Assembly: GCA_032622095.1 (NCBI GenBank)
Contig: CP136065.1
Location: 65,029,031 to 65,093,030, forward strand
DNA length: 64,000 bases
Reading direction: 5' to 3'
Origin: Siphonodentalium dalli
Taxonomy: Eukaryota > Mollusca > Scaphopoda > Gadilida > Siphonodentaliidae
A program made the position numbers and the translations under genes. Positions within the stretch are counted from its first letter, which is position 1, and each line of letters begins with the position of its first letter. This document shows, piece by piece, positions 10,901 through 21,986 of the stretch. The notes beneath the pieces were generated by a model. The model was not told the origin of the DNA and did not search any database. It saw nothing but the letters and a program-made list of their open reading frames with translations.

Positions 10901-11214
10901 TTGATACCCAGTGCAGATGTTGCACCATCATCAATAAAATTAGAATTATTATGTCATCGGGGTATTTCCCCTTGGTAACAAGGATTTTCAAACCCAATAT
11001 ACGGAGAGTTGAAGATGACAACCTTGTGTGCATTGTATTCAATGCGATGCAAGTAGACGGTCTGAAACAAAAACGGATTTAATTCAATGCTGGCATGATA
11101 AGTCAGAAATAATTGATTCAGACATCATACTTTCATCGCATCGATTATACAATAGGGTGGCTTACATTGTATTGATGTGATCGTGGCAAGTCTGTAAAGG
11201 GCCTCAGAAGCTTA

Positions 11215-11330
11215 ACCCTTTCTATACTAAAGCAACATTGATGAGTAGTTATCCCATTAGAAATGTTCAGATAATAAATTTAACCCTTTCTATACTAAAA
11301 CATCATTGATAAGTAGCATATTTAGTACTT
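11215..11330. repeat. Two direct copies of TTAACCCTTTCTATACTAAA
   Basis: The 20-bp word occurs at about 11214 and 11279, each followed by CATTGATRAGTAG; a third relative is at 13207. These look like single ends of a piggyBac-like TTAA family whose partner ends I could not place. Confidence 0.5.
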
Positions 11331-11332
11331 AT

Positions 11333-11713
11333 TAGGGCTACAATGATTCAGACCTTAACGACGTCATGCTAATCTCGATTTTACAAGCATGATGAGATGC
11401 GCATCACGATGCAAATTTTTGCCAACTGACGGCTGTAAAAACTAAATGAATCACTTACTAGTAAATCATTTTTAGTATGTATATTCTCATCAGTGTTCAC
11501 ATCAGCATATTCAGTGAAGTAAAAAATTACAAGACCTACATGTAACTAAAATTACAAATGTATAAGAAGTAGACCATAATACTGGTGGCTAATACAGTCC
11601 CCAGATCTACCCAGATGGGAATTACATTGCATCGCACACTCCCACGACGATGCATTGCATCGTGAATTTTAAAAAGCGATGCATTGGAATCGCGATGAAT
11701 CATGGCAGCCCTA
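11333..11713. mobile_element. hAT-like MITE, 381 bp
   Basis: Left end TAGGGCTACAATGATTCA; right end TGAATCATGGCAGCCCTA. The flanks GTACTTAT and GTACTTGA agree at six of eight positions, consistent with an aged 8-bp duplication. It lies only 18 bp from the splice donor of nicotinamidase exon 4. Confidence 0.75.
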
Positions 11714-11731
11714 GTACTTGAATGAGCATAC

Positions 11732-11971
11732 CTTTGACGAAGCATGAAGTTTCCTCTTCTTAACATTCTCTATGAATGAGATATGGTCATCAGGATGCCA
11801 GTCTCTTGAGTACACAACAACGTCAAATTTAGATTTATCCAATAAGTTATTGACTACAGGAATAATTTCACAACCGTCATGACCAGATGGACATGTTTTC
11901 AAACTCAACGTTCCATCGATAAAGTCATTTTGTGCATCTATGATCAGAATGGCGGACACTGGATTGAGGAT
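11732..11971 (-). CDS. Nicotinamidase, coding exon 4 (catalytic Asp, metal site)
   Basis: Exon of 240 nt (80 codons, residues about 93-172), phase 0 at both ends. The acceptor is TTCTCTTTCAG and the donor GTATGC. It opens the isochorismatase-like hydrolase domain: AILIIDAQNDFIDG contains the catalytic aspartate (D104), and SRDWHPDDHISF contains the DxH metal ligands (D149, H151). A flexible Cys-containing stretch TCPSGHDGCE lies between. The exon is hemmed in by a hAT MITE on the donor side and a TTAAAGG MITE on the acceptor side. Confidence 0.95.
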
Positions 11972-12013
11972 CTGAAAGAGAAATTAATTACTAATTAGTG
12001 AACATAAAACCCT

Positions 12014-12554
12014 TTAAAGGTTTACTGTACTCAAATGTTGTTGTTGGTTTCTACAGACTCTGCTTCGCAGAATAAGGTAACCAGATTTCCATTATTTGAA
12101 AGTATGTTGAGTACGAAGTAATGTTAAGTATGGCAGATTAGCCGGAATGTGAAAATAAAACTATTGTCGTCAAGTAATTTTTGTACAGTTTTCAAGCAAA
12201 TGTATCAAATAAATGTTATATTGTATGCATACTAGTCCCATATACTAATTTAAGTTATTGTATAGTCACTAGACAGTGGGTGGCTTCAGTTTACGCCCGT
12301 ATCAACATAATTTGGTACACAATCATGTGTGCCGCACGTTGCCCAATCCACTTTCCTTCAATTAATTTGATTATGTCGTGTACAAGGAAATTCGTAATTT
12401 AATTTATGGCTCCAGCCATAAATTAAATTAAAAATACGTTTACAGAATACATATTTGACTCAAATTACTTATTTTTCTATATACATGTTATTAACAATGT
12501 TAGATCATTGTTATTACCGGGAGTTATTGAAACTGGAGTACAGTACCCCTTTAA
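12014..12554. mobile_element. TTAAAGG-type MITE (GTACTGTACTC ends)
   Basis: Left end TTAAAGGTTTACTGTACTC; right end GGAGTACAGTACCCCTTTAA. It is homologous, in the opposite orientation, to 29818-30396 over most of its length (for example CATAAATTAAATTA, TGCCCAATCCACT, GTTGTTGGTTTCTA). The left boundary lies about 40 bp upstream of the exon 4 acceptor. Non-coding. Confidence 0.8.
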
Positions 12555-12651
12555 TTTGACTTTTTCTTCTACAAAACGTTTTATAAAAGTCTGTCATTAA
12601 CAAGCACATGTAAAAATAGATAGACTTTGTTCTTATTTGCATTATTTATAT

Positions 12652-13125
12652 ATAACCCTTTCATGAATGGACCTGTGCTGGTGCAGCATTAAAGATCCTG
12701 TGCCAGTGCATTCTCTTATATATGCGAGTGAGTCTCCCATTGGGAGCCTTGTATATAAGATAATTATAATGCACTGGCTTAAAAGGTCAACATAAATATT
12801 GTTAGGCCAATGCATTCTCTTACATGTAAATATGCAAATCTCCCATAGGGAGCCTCACATATATAAGAGAATGCACTGGCTTAAAAGGTCACCGTAATAT
12901 TGTTAGGCCAACGCATTCTCTTATATAAGGTATGCGAATCTCCCATAGGGAGCCTCGCATATATAAGAAAATGCACAGGCTTACAAGTTCAAGGTAAATA
13001 TTGTTAGGCCAATGCATTCTCTTAAATATGTAAGGTTCCCTATGGGAGACTCCCATATATAATAAAATGCATTGGCACATGATTTTCACAAAATTTCAGG
13101 AAGCTCCAGTCATAGAAAGGGTTAA
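12652..13125. mobile_element. piggyBac-like MITE with four hairpin modules
   Basis: The left end AACCCTTTCATGAATGGACC has a mutated TTAA; the right end is CCAGTCATAGAAAGGGTTAA. Between them are four consecutive hairpin modules (about 12700-12778, 12806-12880, 12905-12985, 13005-13075). They are spaced by TTAAAAGGTCAACATAAATATTGTTAG-like spacers and carry the TCTCCCATAGGGAGCC loop palindrome. Confidence 0.8.
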
Positions 13126-13965
13126 AGACATATGAAGTGCTTACTTCACTACTTTAAACTGATCATTATCAATCGACCACCACAACCATTTGAAGAAGGC
13201 ACTATTTAACCTTTCTATACTAAATGGATTCTCCCAGTCAGTTAAAGAGTGTACATCGGAATGGTCTATTATATGATTTGCAGGGATGTACATGTAATAT
13301 AAGCAGATGACAGATAAATAAAATAACAGGAGTCCTATTTATTGAGGAAAATTTTCATATAATACAGATATAATGGATTTTTGTTTTGGACATACAGTAA
13401 TGCTCTACCGGCTCTAACGGCTGTGCGCTTTTGTAGAACATGACGTCTGAACTACTCAAAAATGTAAATGAACAGCCATTCGTTCGTCCCAAACAAATCA
13501 CTGATTACAAATGAGAATGATTTGGTCAATGAGAGTCACTTTATTTAAATTATATGAAATAATGGCATTGTTTTCTGACAATTTTGGATACAAAATTTAT
13601 TGAAATACTGGCATTGAGCAAATTTATTAGCTGTGAGTTGCAACAGTGTTTCAAACCAATTTTAAGATTTATCAACCTTGGCCTGCACCTTTAATGCTAA
13701 GGTTTTCTGACAAATGGACTTGATATGAAGAGGTTATCCAAGAGTCTTGGATGACCATTCATTCTGGCATGAACTGTATCGACAGTATTTGGAATTGAGA
13801 TTCAGCTTAATACTATAGTTAGCGGACAAATGGAACTACGGGTGGACTACGAATGGTGGACGTATTGATTACCAATTGGTAACTGCTTCCACTTTATAGC
13901 CGTATTGTCATCATCAGTAATGAATGTAAAAGCTGCTGGTCAATACCCCCTCACCGTCAAGCCTT
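13126..13965. other. Intron 3 sequence, nothing recognised
   Basis: Contains a lone TTTAACCTTTCTATACTAAA word at 13207 and otherwise unremarkable AT-rich DNA. Confidence 0.35.
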
Positions 13966-13969
13966 GAAA

Positions 13970-14405
13970 TAGTGTGTCTGTCATTTGCAGAATAAGGTTC
14001 CCAGAGCCTGGAGGGTGAATTTAGTGACGCTACCCTGCATGGTGGGCTAGCATCACCAAATTCACACACTGGGAATGTCATTCTGCCGAGGGCTCAACTG
14101 CTATGGGAGATCTAGGATAAGATTGAAGATCCCAAGTTAAAGTTGTTGATGTTAATCCATTAATCATGCACCTCGATTATGCATTTTATCTTACTGCAAA
14201 TTAGGGGATATATAAACTGAACAGAAGGAAAAAAGTATAACTAAAAACAATGTTAATTTGAGACTATAGTTACTTCCCAGAAAATGAGGCCTAAGCAGAA
14301 TGAGGTCCCCAGAGGGTAAATTTATTGATGCTAGCTGCTGTGCAAGGTAGCGCCCTGTAATCACCCTCTGGGGGACCTCATTCTGCAAATAACAGACACA
14401 CTATT
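13970..14405. mobile_element. Hairpin-ended MITE (GAGGTCCCC family), full-length-like
   Basis: Left arm 13975-14085 (GTGTGTCTGTCATTTGCAGA to GGGAATGTCATTCTGC), the core with CTCGATTATGCATTTTATCT and AACAATGTTAATTTGAGACT, and right arm 14295-14403 ending CAAATAACAGACACACTA. Each arm is itself an imperfect hairpin around a GATGCTAGC centre. Confidence 0.75.
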
Positions 14406-14661
14406 GATATTTAAAAGCTAGCTCACATGTGGAGGATTGCCAGCGATCTACATAAACTATACTACAATGCCCCTGTATGAAACTACGTCAATACGCAGAG
14501 ATGGTGAATCAGGCAGATCAAACTCAAACAAAGTATCGTACCAGGTATTGTCCATTGCACTTAAAATTCTATGGCTAGTACAGCTATGGAACATTATCTC
14601 AGATCTACACCCAACTTTGATCCATTTACTAAATTCTAATGTTAAATAGGCAATAGGCAGA

Positions 14662-14878
14662 TACAGTAATGCCCTAAATAATGGACTCCTTAACCACAGC
14701 AGAATTATGGGTAACTTTTCAGGATTTAGTCGGAAATATGGCTTGTTGCCATTCATTGGAAAGCTCTCGCTGAGAACTTTCCGATGAATGGCAACAAGCA
14801 ATATTTCCAACTAAATCCTGAAAAGTTACCCATAATTCTGCTATGGTTAAGGAGTCAATTATTTAGGGCATTACTGTA
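14662..14878. mobile_element. Mariner-like fold-back element
   Basis: Near-perfect palindrome from TACAGTAATGCCCTAAATAA to GGGCATTACTGTA, folding at GAAAGCTCTCGCTGAGAACTTTCC. TA flanks and CAGT-type ends suggest a Tc1/mariner-like MITE. Relatives are at 22497, 24300, 28368 and 29184. Confidence 0.8.
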
Positions 14879-15024
14879 TGTACACGTAGTCTTATTAATT
14901 AATTGGTTAAGAATTGTTCAATAACAAACTAAAAGGCTTTTCGCTCATTCAATATACCTTTCTGCCTGAAGCGTGTACTGTAATGAAATTGAAAATGACT
15001 TGAAAATGACATTGAATCAACATC

Positions 15025-15560
15025 ATATTTTGTGTCTGTCATTTGCAGAATAATGTTTCCAGAGGGTGAATTTAGTGTCGCTACCCTGCATGCATCACCA
15101 AATTCATCCTCTGGGGACCTCATTCTGCATGGTCTCATCTGCAAAAGGAAACCTAGACAGATTTAAGTTCCCAGATTGTGAAGATGGTGATGTACACAAA
15201 TTTGGGGATACAGAGAAACTGCCGTAAACTAAAAAAGATAAAGAAACTTATTAAAGAAGTCTCTTAAGAAACTAAAAAAAATTGTTAAATTGGCTATAAA
15301 GATACTCTCCAAAGATGAGGCCTAAGCAGAATGAGGTTCCCAGAGGGTGAATGTAGTGATGCAGGCCACTGCATGGTAGCGTCAATACCCCTAAGCAGAA
15401 TGATTAATTGGGATCAGGGCCAAGCCTGAGTTTAGTGTACCTGTCATTTGCAGAATGAGGTCCACAGAGGGTGAATTTAGTGATGCTAGCCTGCTATGCG
15501 GGATGGCGTCACTAAATACACCCTCTGGGGACCTCATTCTGCAGATGTCCAGCACCATAT
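15025..15560. mobile_element. Hairpin-ended MITE copies, rearranged
   Basis: Arm at 15030-15130, core with deletions, second arm at 15325-15380, then a further arm pair at 15440-15545 ending ACCTCATTCTGCAGATG. It appears to be two overlapping or rearranged copies of the family. Confidence 0.6.
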
Positions 15561-15855
15561 TTTGAAGCCTGTCTACAATGCACCAAATAACTCTCAAGGA
15601 TATTTTCTTGAAAGCTAAAGCACTCGGGTCTATACAAATAAAAGTACACAGTGTAACTGTGTAATACAATCCCATTACCCTATAATTCGTGCATAACTAT
15701 ACCACATATATACATGTGAGGATTAAGTATTAGGGTAAAGTCCAGAGAGGACCACCCGACCCCCACGAAGCCAAGAGCTGGCTTAAATGCCCCGTGCTTA
15801 TCCTCACCTTCAGGCTTCAGACAGTGACACCTTACAACATTTTCAAGTCTGGATT
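15561..15855. other. Intron 3 sequence, nothing recognised
   Basis: A GC-richer patch at 15735-15810 (GGACCACCCGACCCCCACG) stands out but was not identified. Confidence 0.3.
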
Positions 15856-15859
15856 TAGT

Positions 15860-16262
15860 GTGTCTGACATGAGGTCCCCAGAGGGTGAATTTAGCAATGC
15901 TATCCCTGATTCACCCTCTGGGAACCTCATTCTGCTTTGGCCTAAACTGCTATGGGAGACCTAGGATCAGATTGAAGTTCCCCAGTTGAAGTTGGTAATG
16001 TTCACCTGTTCACCTCGATTATGCATTTTATCTTCTGCAAATTAGGGGATATAGAAACTGAACAAAAGGGAATAAAGTACAGTAATTAAAAACAATGGTA
16101 ATTTGAAATTATATATATATACTTCCCAAAAGATGAGGCCTAAGCAGAATGAGGTCCCAGAGGGTGAATTTTGTGATGCTAACCCACTGTGCAGGATAGC
16201 ATCATTAAATTCACCCTCAGGGACCTCATTCTGCAAATGTCAGACATACTAAATCAAGACTT
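15860..16262. mobile_element. Hairpin-ended MITE (GAGGTCCCC family)
   Basis: Complete arrangement of arm, core and arm, from GTGTGTCTGACATGAGGTCC to CAAATGTCAGACATACTAAA, with the TTATCTTCTGCAAATTAGGG core segment. Confidence 0.7.
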
Positions 16263-16472
16263 AAACCTTTTCCTATTGACCTTGCCGACCTAAGAAATGT
16301 ATTTTGTCTTTGTTTTTGAGGTCACTCAGAACTTTGGGAGCTCAGTATGTTACCAGTATATAAGTCAATTTAATTACTGCCAATGGGTCAAATTTTCCCA
16401 GATACACTACTAGTAATCAGGATAATCTGCCTTTGTCCTTTATTGTTTCCAATGCCATAAAATTCGCCTGAT

Positions 16473-17077
16473 TTAAAGGTACTCAATCCGATTGGATGGT
16501 CCCCATATCATCAGATTCCAACAACAACATTAAATACGAATGTGTTGCATTGACCTGAGAGTTCTACGACATCATGACTTGAAAGTCGCGTGCAATGACT
16601 TATTTCAAAATCTGGACTCTCCAAAGCTCTCTATAGTGATGATGGCAGCAAACTTAAGGCAACAATACTATTTAAAGGTACTCAATCCGATTCAATGGTC
16701 CCCATATCATCAGATTCCAACAACAACATTTTTTGAAATGCCGCTTCAGTTATCAGAATCGAGTAATTGCCCAAAAGTAATGCTAACCACAGTCAACTCT
16801 AGTATAAAATTGCCCAAAACCTGTTATTTATCAACATTTTGTTCAACGAAATTTTGCCGGTTTGTCAAATATCTAACACAAAAAAAAAACACTTGATTTT
16901 AGAGTTATCATCTGCAATTTGGTCCAAGGCCGTTTTCTCATGGACTGTTTACTGGGCCACTTAAAATTATCGATGGTGAAAAATAATAGATTTCAAACAT
17001 CAATATCTGATCACTCTAAGCTTCGATGGGTGGGAAATAGTAATCTGCGAGTGTTAATTCTGATTAAGCATCTTTAA
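16473..17077. mobile_element. TTAAAGG-type MITE (ACTCAATC family)
   Basis: Left end TTAAAGGTACTCAATCCGAT; right end TGATTAAGCATCTTTAA. The left-end sequence occurs twice (16473 and 16673), so part of the element is duplicated or one copy has inserted in another. Gives the uninterrupted sequence needed to recognise the insertion at 59249. Confidence 0.75.
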
Positions 17078-17811
17078 GAACTCACTAGTTAAGTTTAAAC
17101 CCCATGATCACTTATGTTCCTGCTGCTGTTGATTCAGAGTATTCTATAATTGCTAATAATTAACATTTATATAAACCACTAAAAATCAGATAATTCTTCT
17201 ATATACGCCATTATACGGAACTTAATTTGATTAATATAACATGCAGGAAACTTATAGAAAAGTAGAAAACTTACCAAAAAAATGATTTTTTATTTTAAAT
17301 CCACAAAAATGCTTGTATTATTCCCACTTTACGTCAGGACAATCCATTCAATATCTTCTAAAACATTCAGTCACTGGGGTCAAGAACAATACATTAGCAT
17401 ATTTCACAAACAAAAATAAAACAGTCGGCATGTTGAAGATTGGCTATAATGCACATTCCATTTTACGATTTTGTTGTTGTTGGTAATTGGGTCATATGCT
17501 CTACACATGATTGTCCAAGTTAAATTGGGAAAATCAGCAGATTTTTGTGACCTAAAATACTTTTTCCGAGTCTTTTGTAAACAGTTGCACATGGTAGGTT
17601 ATAAAAGTAGTTTTTATAGACATAAATGTAAAAAAGATCTTTATTTACTAAATGCGTTCTGAACATGAATCGACATTATGTAAAAAAAACCTCTCCATTA
17701 TGTTCCTCTATTCCATATCTTTTGATCAGGCAAATAACCTTAAGTTTAATATTTACCAATTTCCTATGAAGGGAAGACGGCACCTCAGGGTGGTACTACT
17801 AAATAACCCAC
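17078..17811. other. Intron 3 sequence, nothing recognised
   Basis: No element or coding segment supported. Confidence 0.35.
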
Positions 17812-17868
17812 CTGTGATATCCAATCTGTCCAGCAGAATGAAAATTCCTCTTTGTTGAGCTTCCCATC
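17812..17868 (-). CDS. Nicotinamidase, coding exon 3 (second half of EF-hand 2)
   Basis: Small exon of 57 nt (19 codons, residues about 74-92), phase 0 at both ends. The acceptor is ATATTTTTCAG and the donor GTGGGT. It encodes DGKLNKEEFSFCWTDWISQ. Joined to the FDQDK that ends exon 2 it completes the 12-residue calcium-binding loop of EF-hand 2 (D70 to E81) and its exiting helix. It is too short to be found as an open frame. A tandem repeat begins within about 20 bp of the acceptor. Confidence 0.93.
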
Positions 17869-17879
17869 CTGAAAAATAT

Positions 17880-18665
17880 ATTATATATTAATTACATATA
17901 CAGGTAGCTTTAACAAAAGTTTACAGAATTATGGAGCCTAAAAAATATAGCAGATATTAATAACATATACATAAGTTTACAGCATTATGAGGCCTAAAAA
18001 TATATATATATCAGATGTTAATTACATATACATGAAGCTTTAACAAAAGTTTACAGTATTATGAGGCCTAAAAATATATATATCAGATGTTAATTACACA
18101 TACATGAAGCTTTAACAAAAGTTTACAGTATTATGAGGCCTAAATAATATATATATATCAGATGTTAATTACATATACATGAAGCTTTAACAAAAGTTTA
18201 CAGTATTATGAGGCCTAAAAATATATATATCAAATGTTAATTACACATACATGAAGCTTTAACAAAAGTTTACAGTATTATGAGGCCTAAAAATATATAT
18301 ATATCAGATGTTAATTACATATACATGAAGCTTTAACAAAAGTTTACAGTATTATGAGGCCTAAAAATATATATATCAGATGTTAATTACATGTACATGA
18401 AGCTTTAACAAAAGTTTACAGTATTATGAGGCCTAAAAATATATATTTATCAGATGTTAATTACATGTACATGAAGCTTTAACAAAAGTTTACAGTATTA
18501 TGAGGCCTAAATAATATATCTGATATTAATTACATATACAGTACATGTAGCTTTAACAAAAGTTTACCGTATTACGAGGTAAACAAAAAAATAGCAAATA
18601 TTAATTACATATACACGAAGCTTTAAAAAAAAGTTTACAGTTTTATAATGCCTAAAAAATATATA
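17880..18665. repeat. About 72-bp minisatellite beside exon 3
   Basis: Around ten to eleven copies of a unit containing AGATGTTAATTACATATACA, TGAAGCTTTAACAAAAGTTT, ACAGTATTATGAGGCCTAAA and a variable ATATAT run. The outer copies are more diverged than the central ones, as expected of unequal exchange. Confidence 0.93.
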
Positions 18666-18669
18666 TGTT

Positions 18670-19650
18670 TATTTCTGGTAACAAAGGTAGAACAATCAGG
18701 GGCATGGTGTTTCTCAACAAGTCGGTGACCATACAGGTCAGATATTCCAAGGCTTAACCACCATATTATATTGTGTCAAGTGAAAGAAACCAATTCAATA
18801 TGAATATAAAGAATCACATTTAACATACATGAAGTAATATCTAAACATTTTTGATTAAAACACTTATCAAGCCTGGAAATAAGCATTCGGTCAAGGTCAA
18901 TGACCAGCCAAAAATGAGCAAATGACTGATGCATGTTTGTATATGCCTGTCATTATGTCTGGTGCTGATCTATCTACTGTACGGCCCAATGTAAATGAAT
19001 CATCGAACCGGGATGACACCCGAGTTAGATCGCACTTCAGTTAGACTTTAAATGCAGTTAAACCACAATGCAACCAGAGGATTGTGTGGTTAGAATGCAT
19101 GAAATAATCAACTTAAATGACATGGTACATGTAACTTCCAGTACAATTGCAGCTCCAACAAATATATATATGTCATATAGTCAGCAGTTAGCTATGTACA
19201 GTGTATCAGCAGTCAAAGAATATAACCAGGGTTTCTTTCTGCATTTATCATGGTGCCACAGCCGTCACAAAACCGTTAATTACTGTACAGTTATGGTTTT
19301 ACAGCAGTCATAAACACATAATAACCCTGGCAGTTACTGTGTCAATTACTAGTACTTAGGGCAGAAGAGTACTACATGTATGCACAGGTAAAAAATCAAT
19401 GCTGACATTTCGCTTTCACTTAGTATTCATTTCGGTTATTGCTAAGTTTGATCAAACAATTTTATTTTATTAGATACCTTAATTGTCCAGTAACACATAG
19501 CATGTACTTTGTGAAATGTATTTGACAGGCAAAAAATTATTAATGACCGGCACAAACCAATTGGTGTCTGACATTTTGAGTTTTCAGGCTTGACACTTAA
19601 CAAATGAAAACAGATCAAACCATAAACAAAAAAATTAACTCACTTCAAGA
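18670..19650. other. Intron 2 sequence, nothing recognised
   Basis: No supported element. Short open frames here lack any recognisable protein feature. Confidence 0.35.
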
Positions 19651-19865
19651 TTAACCCTTTCAGTGCCAAGTCCGATTTTTGTATCAACCCATATTTCCTT
19701 GATCATTCTTCACATTTATTGATTATAATAATGTGATACATTGATGGAAAGAGCTCTAAGAGCTCTTTCCATCAATGTATCACATTATTATAATCAATAA
19801 ATTTGAAAAATGATCAAGGAAATATGGGTTGATACAAAAATCGGACTTGGCACTGAAAGGGTTAA
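19651..19865. mobile_element. piggyBac-like perfect fold-back, 215 bp
   Basis: Starts TTAACCCTTTCAGTGCCAAG and ends with the reverse complement at 19846-19865. The two halves are almost exact reverse complements, folding at GAAAGAGCTCTAAGAGCTCTTTC near 19757. The first 40 bp match the element at 10150, so these are one family with different interiors. Confidence 0.9.
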
Positions 19866-20225
19866 AGTGACATGAAACACTCTGTTAGAGTGATCAAATA
19901 AAATGGACAACAATCTTTCTCAAAGTGGTTACTTTTACACATATTATATCCAAATGTACACACGCCGTAATCATAGATATTAATTAAATGCAATGACTCC
20001 AGGTGGCAAAATGGTTTTCGTTAGATCATCTCTGATAGTTGCCTCCCGAATCGAGAAGTAAATATTTACAATTGAGCATAGTTCGGACGATGTTTTCTAT
20101 GGAGTGCCAGGTACAGTTGATTTGCTTGAACTCATCGGCGATGTTAGTAGAATGCTACATTCTTCCAATTGTCATAGTGCATGAATACTAACTTATCAGT
20201 TACACGCACAATAATATGTCTTTAA
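19862..20225. mobile_element. TTAA-type MITE abutting the exon 2 donor
   Basis: Starts TTAAAGTGACATGAAACACT and ends ATATGTCTTTAA. A second copy lies at 21987-22354. It shares its left TTAA with the fold-back at 19651. Its right TTAA (20222-20225) overlaps position +6 of the splice donor of nicotinamidase exon 2. Confidence 0.8.
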
Positions 20226-20230
20226 CTCAC

Positions 20231-20357
20231 TTTATCTTGGTCGAATATTTGGAGAATACTCCTCTTGAACTCTGAAGATAATGTGTATGGCTTTCCGTTT
20301 TGGGAGAATAAATCCTTTAGAAGATTAAATACCTCTGTTTGGTTCAGGTGACCATCT
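20231..20357 (-). CDS. Nicotinamidase, coding exon 2 (EF-hands)
   Basis: Exon of 127 nt, residues about 31-73. The acceptor is CTTTACAG and the donor GTGAGT. Together with exon 1 it spells the canonical EF-hand loop DADRDGHLNQTE (28-39). It continues with VFNLLKDLFSQNGKPYTLSS, and it ends in IFDQDK, the start of EF-hand 2. Drosophila and nematode nicotinamidases also carry an N-terminal EF-hand region, so a calcium-responsive module is expected. Exon 2 is squeezed between a MITE on the donor side and a SINE-like element on the acceptor side. Confidence 0.95.
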
Positions 20358-20404
20358 CTGTAAAGTAAAAGAACATGCAGAAGATAAGTAATAAGGTAGA
20401 TTGT

Positions 20405-20640
20405 TCTTGACGAGCTCTGTGGGGTAGTGATTAGCATGTCAGACTTGTCTTCGCCGTCATCATATCGAGATGGGTTCACAGCCCGCCACTGGTCTAACGT
20501 GAGCTTCACACAGCAGTGGCTTGGTCGAATTGATCAATGTGCAATTGTCAGAATGTATGCAATTCAAATTTCGCACCAAATTATGATCCTTGAGAAAGGT
20601 CACTCATACTATGTCTGCTTCGCACCACCCATGTGTTAAA
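20405..20640 (+). mobile_element. tRNA-derived SINE-like element
   Basis: CTCTGTGGGGTAGTGATTAG resembles a tRNA 5' part with an A box, and GGGTTCACAGCCC resembles a B box 45 bp later. It lies antisense to the gene, about 45 bp upstream of the exon 2 acceptor. The 3' end is undefined. Confidence 0.45.
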
Positions 20641-21365
20641 AGGGCAGCTGACTATAAGCAGTGAAAGATCTTGTTAATATGCTAGCCAGATTGTGGCTGT
20701 ATACCACCCCCTGTCCCCGGGAAGCAGTAGATGGTTAATGAATGTTCAGGCTCATCAGGGTAATAATTGTTTGACACATTGGAACAGGTACCTGTTGAAT
20801 ACATGTAATTAAATGGATCGATTATGACTGTTCTCCAAATAAAGTGGCCATTTTACTGGGATATCACCATAAAAAATGTCACGTTCATTAGCAGTCTCTT
20901 ACAAATGCAGACAATAATCTTTCATATTTAGATTGAGGTCTCATTAGCTCCCATGCCAATTCCATTTATTAATTACTCACGGTTATAGCACATCGATTAA
21001 AATTTGCACAACATGCAACCTTAAATATCTTAGTTATACTATTAATAATAATAGGGGGTTGAATAATAGAAAAGGGGGGAAATTCCCTTATGTGAAAAAA
21101 CTCATCTAAAATAACAAATAAATGTGATAAATTCCACAATTGTGACAGTAAAATTGGTTTATTCCATAGAACACACTATATACTGGTGTATTTGTTCAGA
21201 ATGCGCAACAAAGGATTTTCAACTGAAAGCAGTAATTTAATTTGAACAAGCAGTCGCAGACGGCGGTATCCCCCGCCGAATTGTGCAGTTGGGGAAGTGC
21301 ATTCTCAATAATGTTTGCGTTCTCAGTATGTGCTAAACAAGAGGTGGGATTTTGTCAAAAAGCCT
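20641..21365. other. Intron 1 sequence, nothing recognised
   Basis: No supported feature; a GC-richer patch lies near 21250-21300. Confidence 0.3.
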
Positions 21366-21369
21366 GGCT

Positions 21370-21835
21370 TGTGAACTCATTTTAGGTACTGGTCATGGGA
21401 ACGAATATACCAAAAATCTTTTAAATCCGTTGACATTCGTGGAAATTAGCCCTGTGACGTCGAAAGTCCAGTAACTCTGCTGAAAATATCCGGCCGGACC
21501 TGGTTTGCGAACTCGTTCTAGATACTGGTCATGTGAACTCATATACCAAAAATCTTTTAAATCCGTTGACATTTGTGGAAATGAGCCTAGCTGTGACAAA
21601 GTCCAATAACTCCGGTAAAAATATCCGGCCGGACCTGGCTTGCGAACTCATTCTAGGTAATGGTCAGGTGAACTCATATACATGTACCACAAATCTTTGA
21701 AATCCGTTGACATTTGTTCAAGTTATGACTCTTACAAATTCGGGACAGACGGATGGACAGACGGACAGATGATAGATGGACAGACGGACGGAACCCATTA
21801 CTATATCCCCCGCAAATTTTAAATTTGGCGGGGGA
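21370..21835. repeat. Tandem degenerate repeat with GGACGGAC tail
   Basis: Three about 120-bp units share ATACCAAAAATCTTTTAAATC, CGTTGACATTTGTGGAAAT and AAATATCCGGCCGGACCTGG. They are followed by GGACAGACGGACAG runs and the hairpin AAATTTTAAATTTGGCGGGG. Non-coding. Confidence 0.6.
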
Positions 21836-21986
21836 TAAAAATATATTTTATCACAATGTTTACATAATTCAATAGATTACGTACTCATTTGACCTCGTGA
21901 AGTTACTGTCGTGCGGTAAGCGCAAACAATGATGTGTGGTTACTCTTAATTACATGGCGTAATATGTGCATACTTTAACATTAATG

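Noticed and set aside
14457-14810. 117-codon minus-strand frame
   Set aside because: Half of it is the mariner-like fold-back, whose frames recur at other copies of the element.
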